Shown here piece by piece: positions 5,780 through 5,842 of a stretch of DNA of 5,842 bases. The stretch's first letter is position 1, and every line of letters starts with the position of its first letter. The notes under the pieces are model-generated. The model was not told where the DNA came from and did not search any database. It was given only the letters and a program-made list of their open reading frames with translations. The position numbers were made by a program, and so were the translations under genes. This stretch comes from Trueperaceae bacterium (GTDB taxonomy: Bacteria > Deinococcota > Deinococci > Deinococcales > Trueperaceae), in NCBI GenBank assembly GCA_007122815.1, contig SKSV01000327.1, forward strand, positions 1 through 5,842, in the 5' to 3' direction.

Positions 5780-5842
5780 TCAGATGAGGCGCGAGCGCGC
5801 CCACACGGAGAGGAGGTCGATGGCTAGCACCACGAAGAACAC
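5780..5842 (-). CDS. C-terminal end of an upstream gene, probably a second PhnE-type permease (partial)
   Basis: Only the last 20 codons and a TGA stop are visible; the rest is beyond the right edge. The residues VFFVVLAIDLLSVWARSRLI match in pattern the end of the adjacent permease: a hydrophobic final membrane segment, Asp, then (L/T)LS and a basic tail. This fits a second PhnE paralogue ending six bases before the next start. Tandem phnE genes are common in phosphonate transport operons. The identification rests on a short stretch plus context. Confidence 0.65.
   Translation of the reverse strand: MFFVVLAIDLLSVWARSRLI

Noticed and set aside
4899..5804. Minus-strand 301-codon open frame
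   Set aside because: It is the out-of-frame shadow of the PhnE-type permease, rich in Arg, His and Pro, with no membrane segments.

Overview
This GC-rich window carries tightly packed genes on both strands, with GC strongly preferred at third codon positions. It reads as a chromosomal segment of a diderm bacterium: there is a probable outer-membrane beta-barrel, several proteins have Sec signal peptides, and an envelope sensor kinase is present. A tentative inference is the Deinococcota (Truepera/Deinococcus-like). That rests on the GC content, the envelope protein types and one leaderless-looking start (TANNNT six bases before ATG). It is not proven, and other GC-rich diderms are possible.

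Layout, left to right. (1) Positions 2-376, minus strand: the N-terminal part of a secreted TPR-repeat protein that runs off the left edge. (2) Positions 377-501: a divergent intergenic region that should hold promoters for both directions. (3) Positions 502-2961, plus strand: a compact three-gene operon. It encodes an unrecognised small secreted or membrane-anchored protein, an OmpR/PhoB-type response regulator (4-base GTGA overlap) and a HAMP-containing sensor histidine kinase (1-base gap). (4) Positions 3027-3683, plus strand: an alpha/beta-hydrolase with a visible catalytic triad. (5) Positions 3680-4902, minus strand: two coupled envelope genes, a small beta-barrel protein followed by a secreted protein loosely like LolA-type lipoprotein-sorting proteins. 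Their end is convergent with the hydrolase, and the two stop codons share CTAG. (6) Positions 4955-5842, minus strand: a complete PhnE-type phosphonate ABC permease and, just upstream of it, the last 20 codons of what looks like a second PhnE-type permease.

The two-component genes probably form a self-contained signalling unit, with the small secreted protein as a candidate accessory factor at the cell surface. The two permeases would form, or contribute to, the membrane channel of a phosphonate or related phosphorus-compound importer whose ATPase and binding protein lie outside the window. The beta-barrel and LolA-like genes follow 52 bases downstream on the same strand and may be co-transcribed with the transporter. 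No tRNA, rRNA, CRISPR array, insertion sequence or other mobile element was seen.
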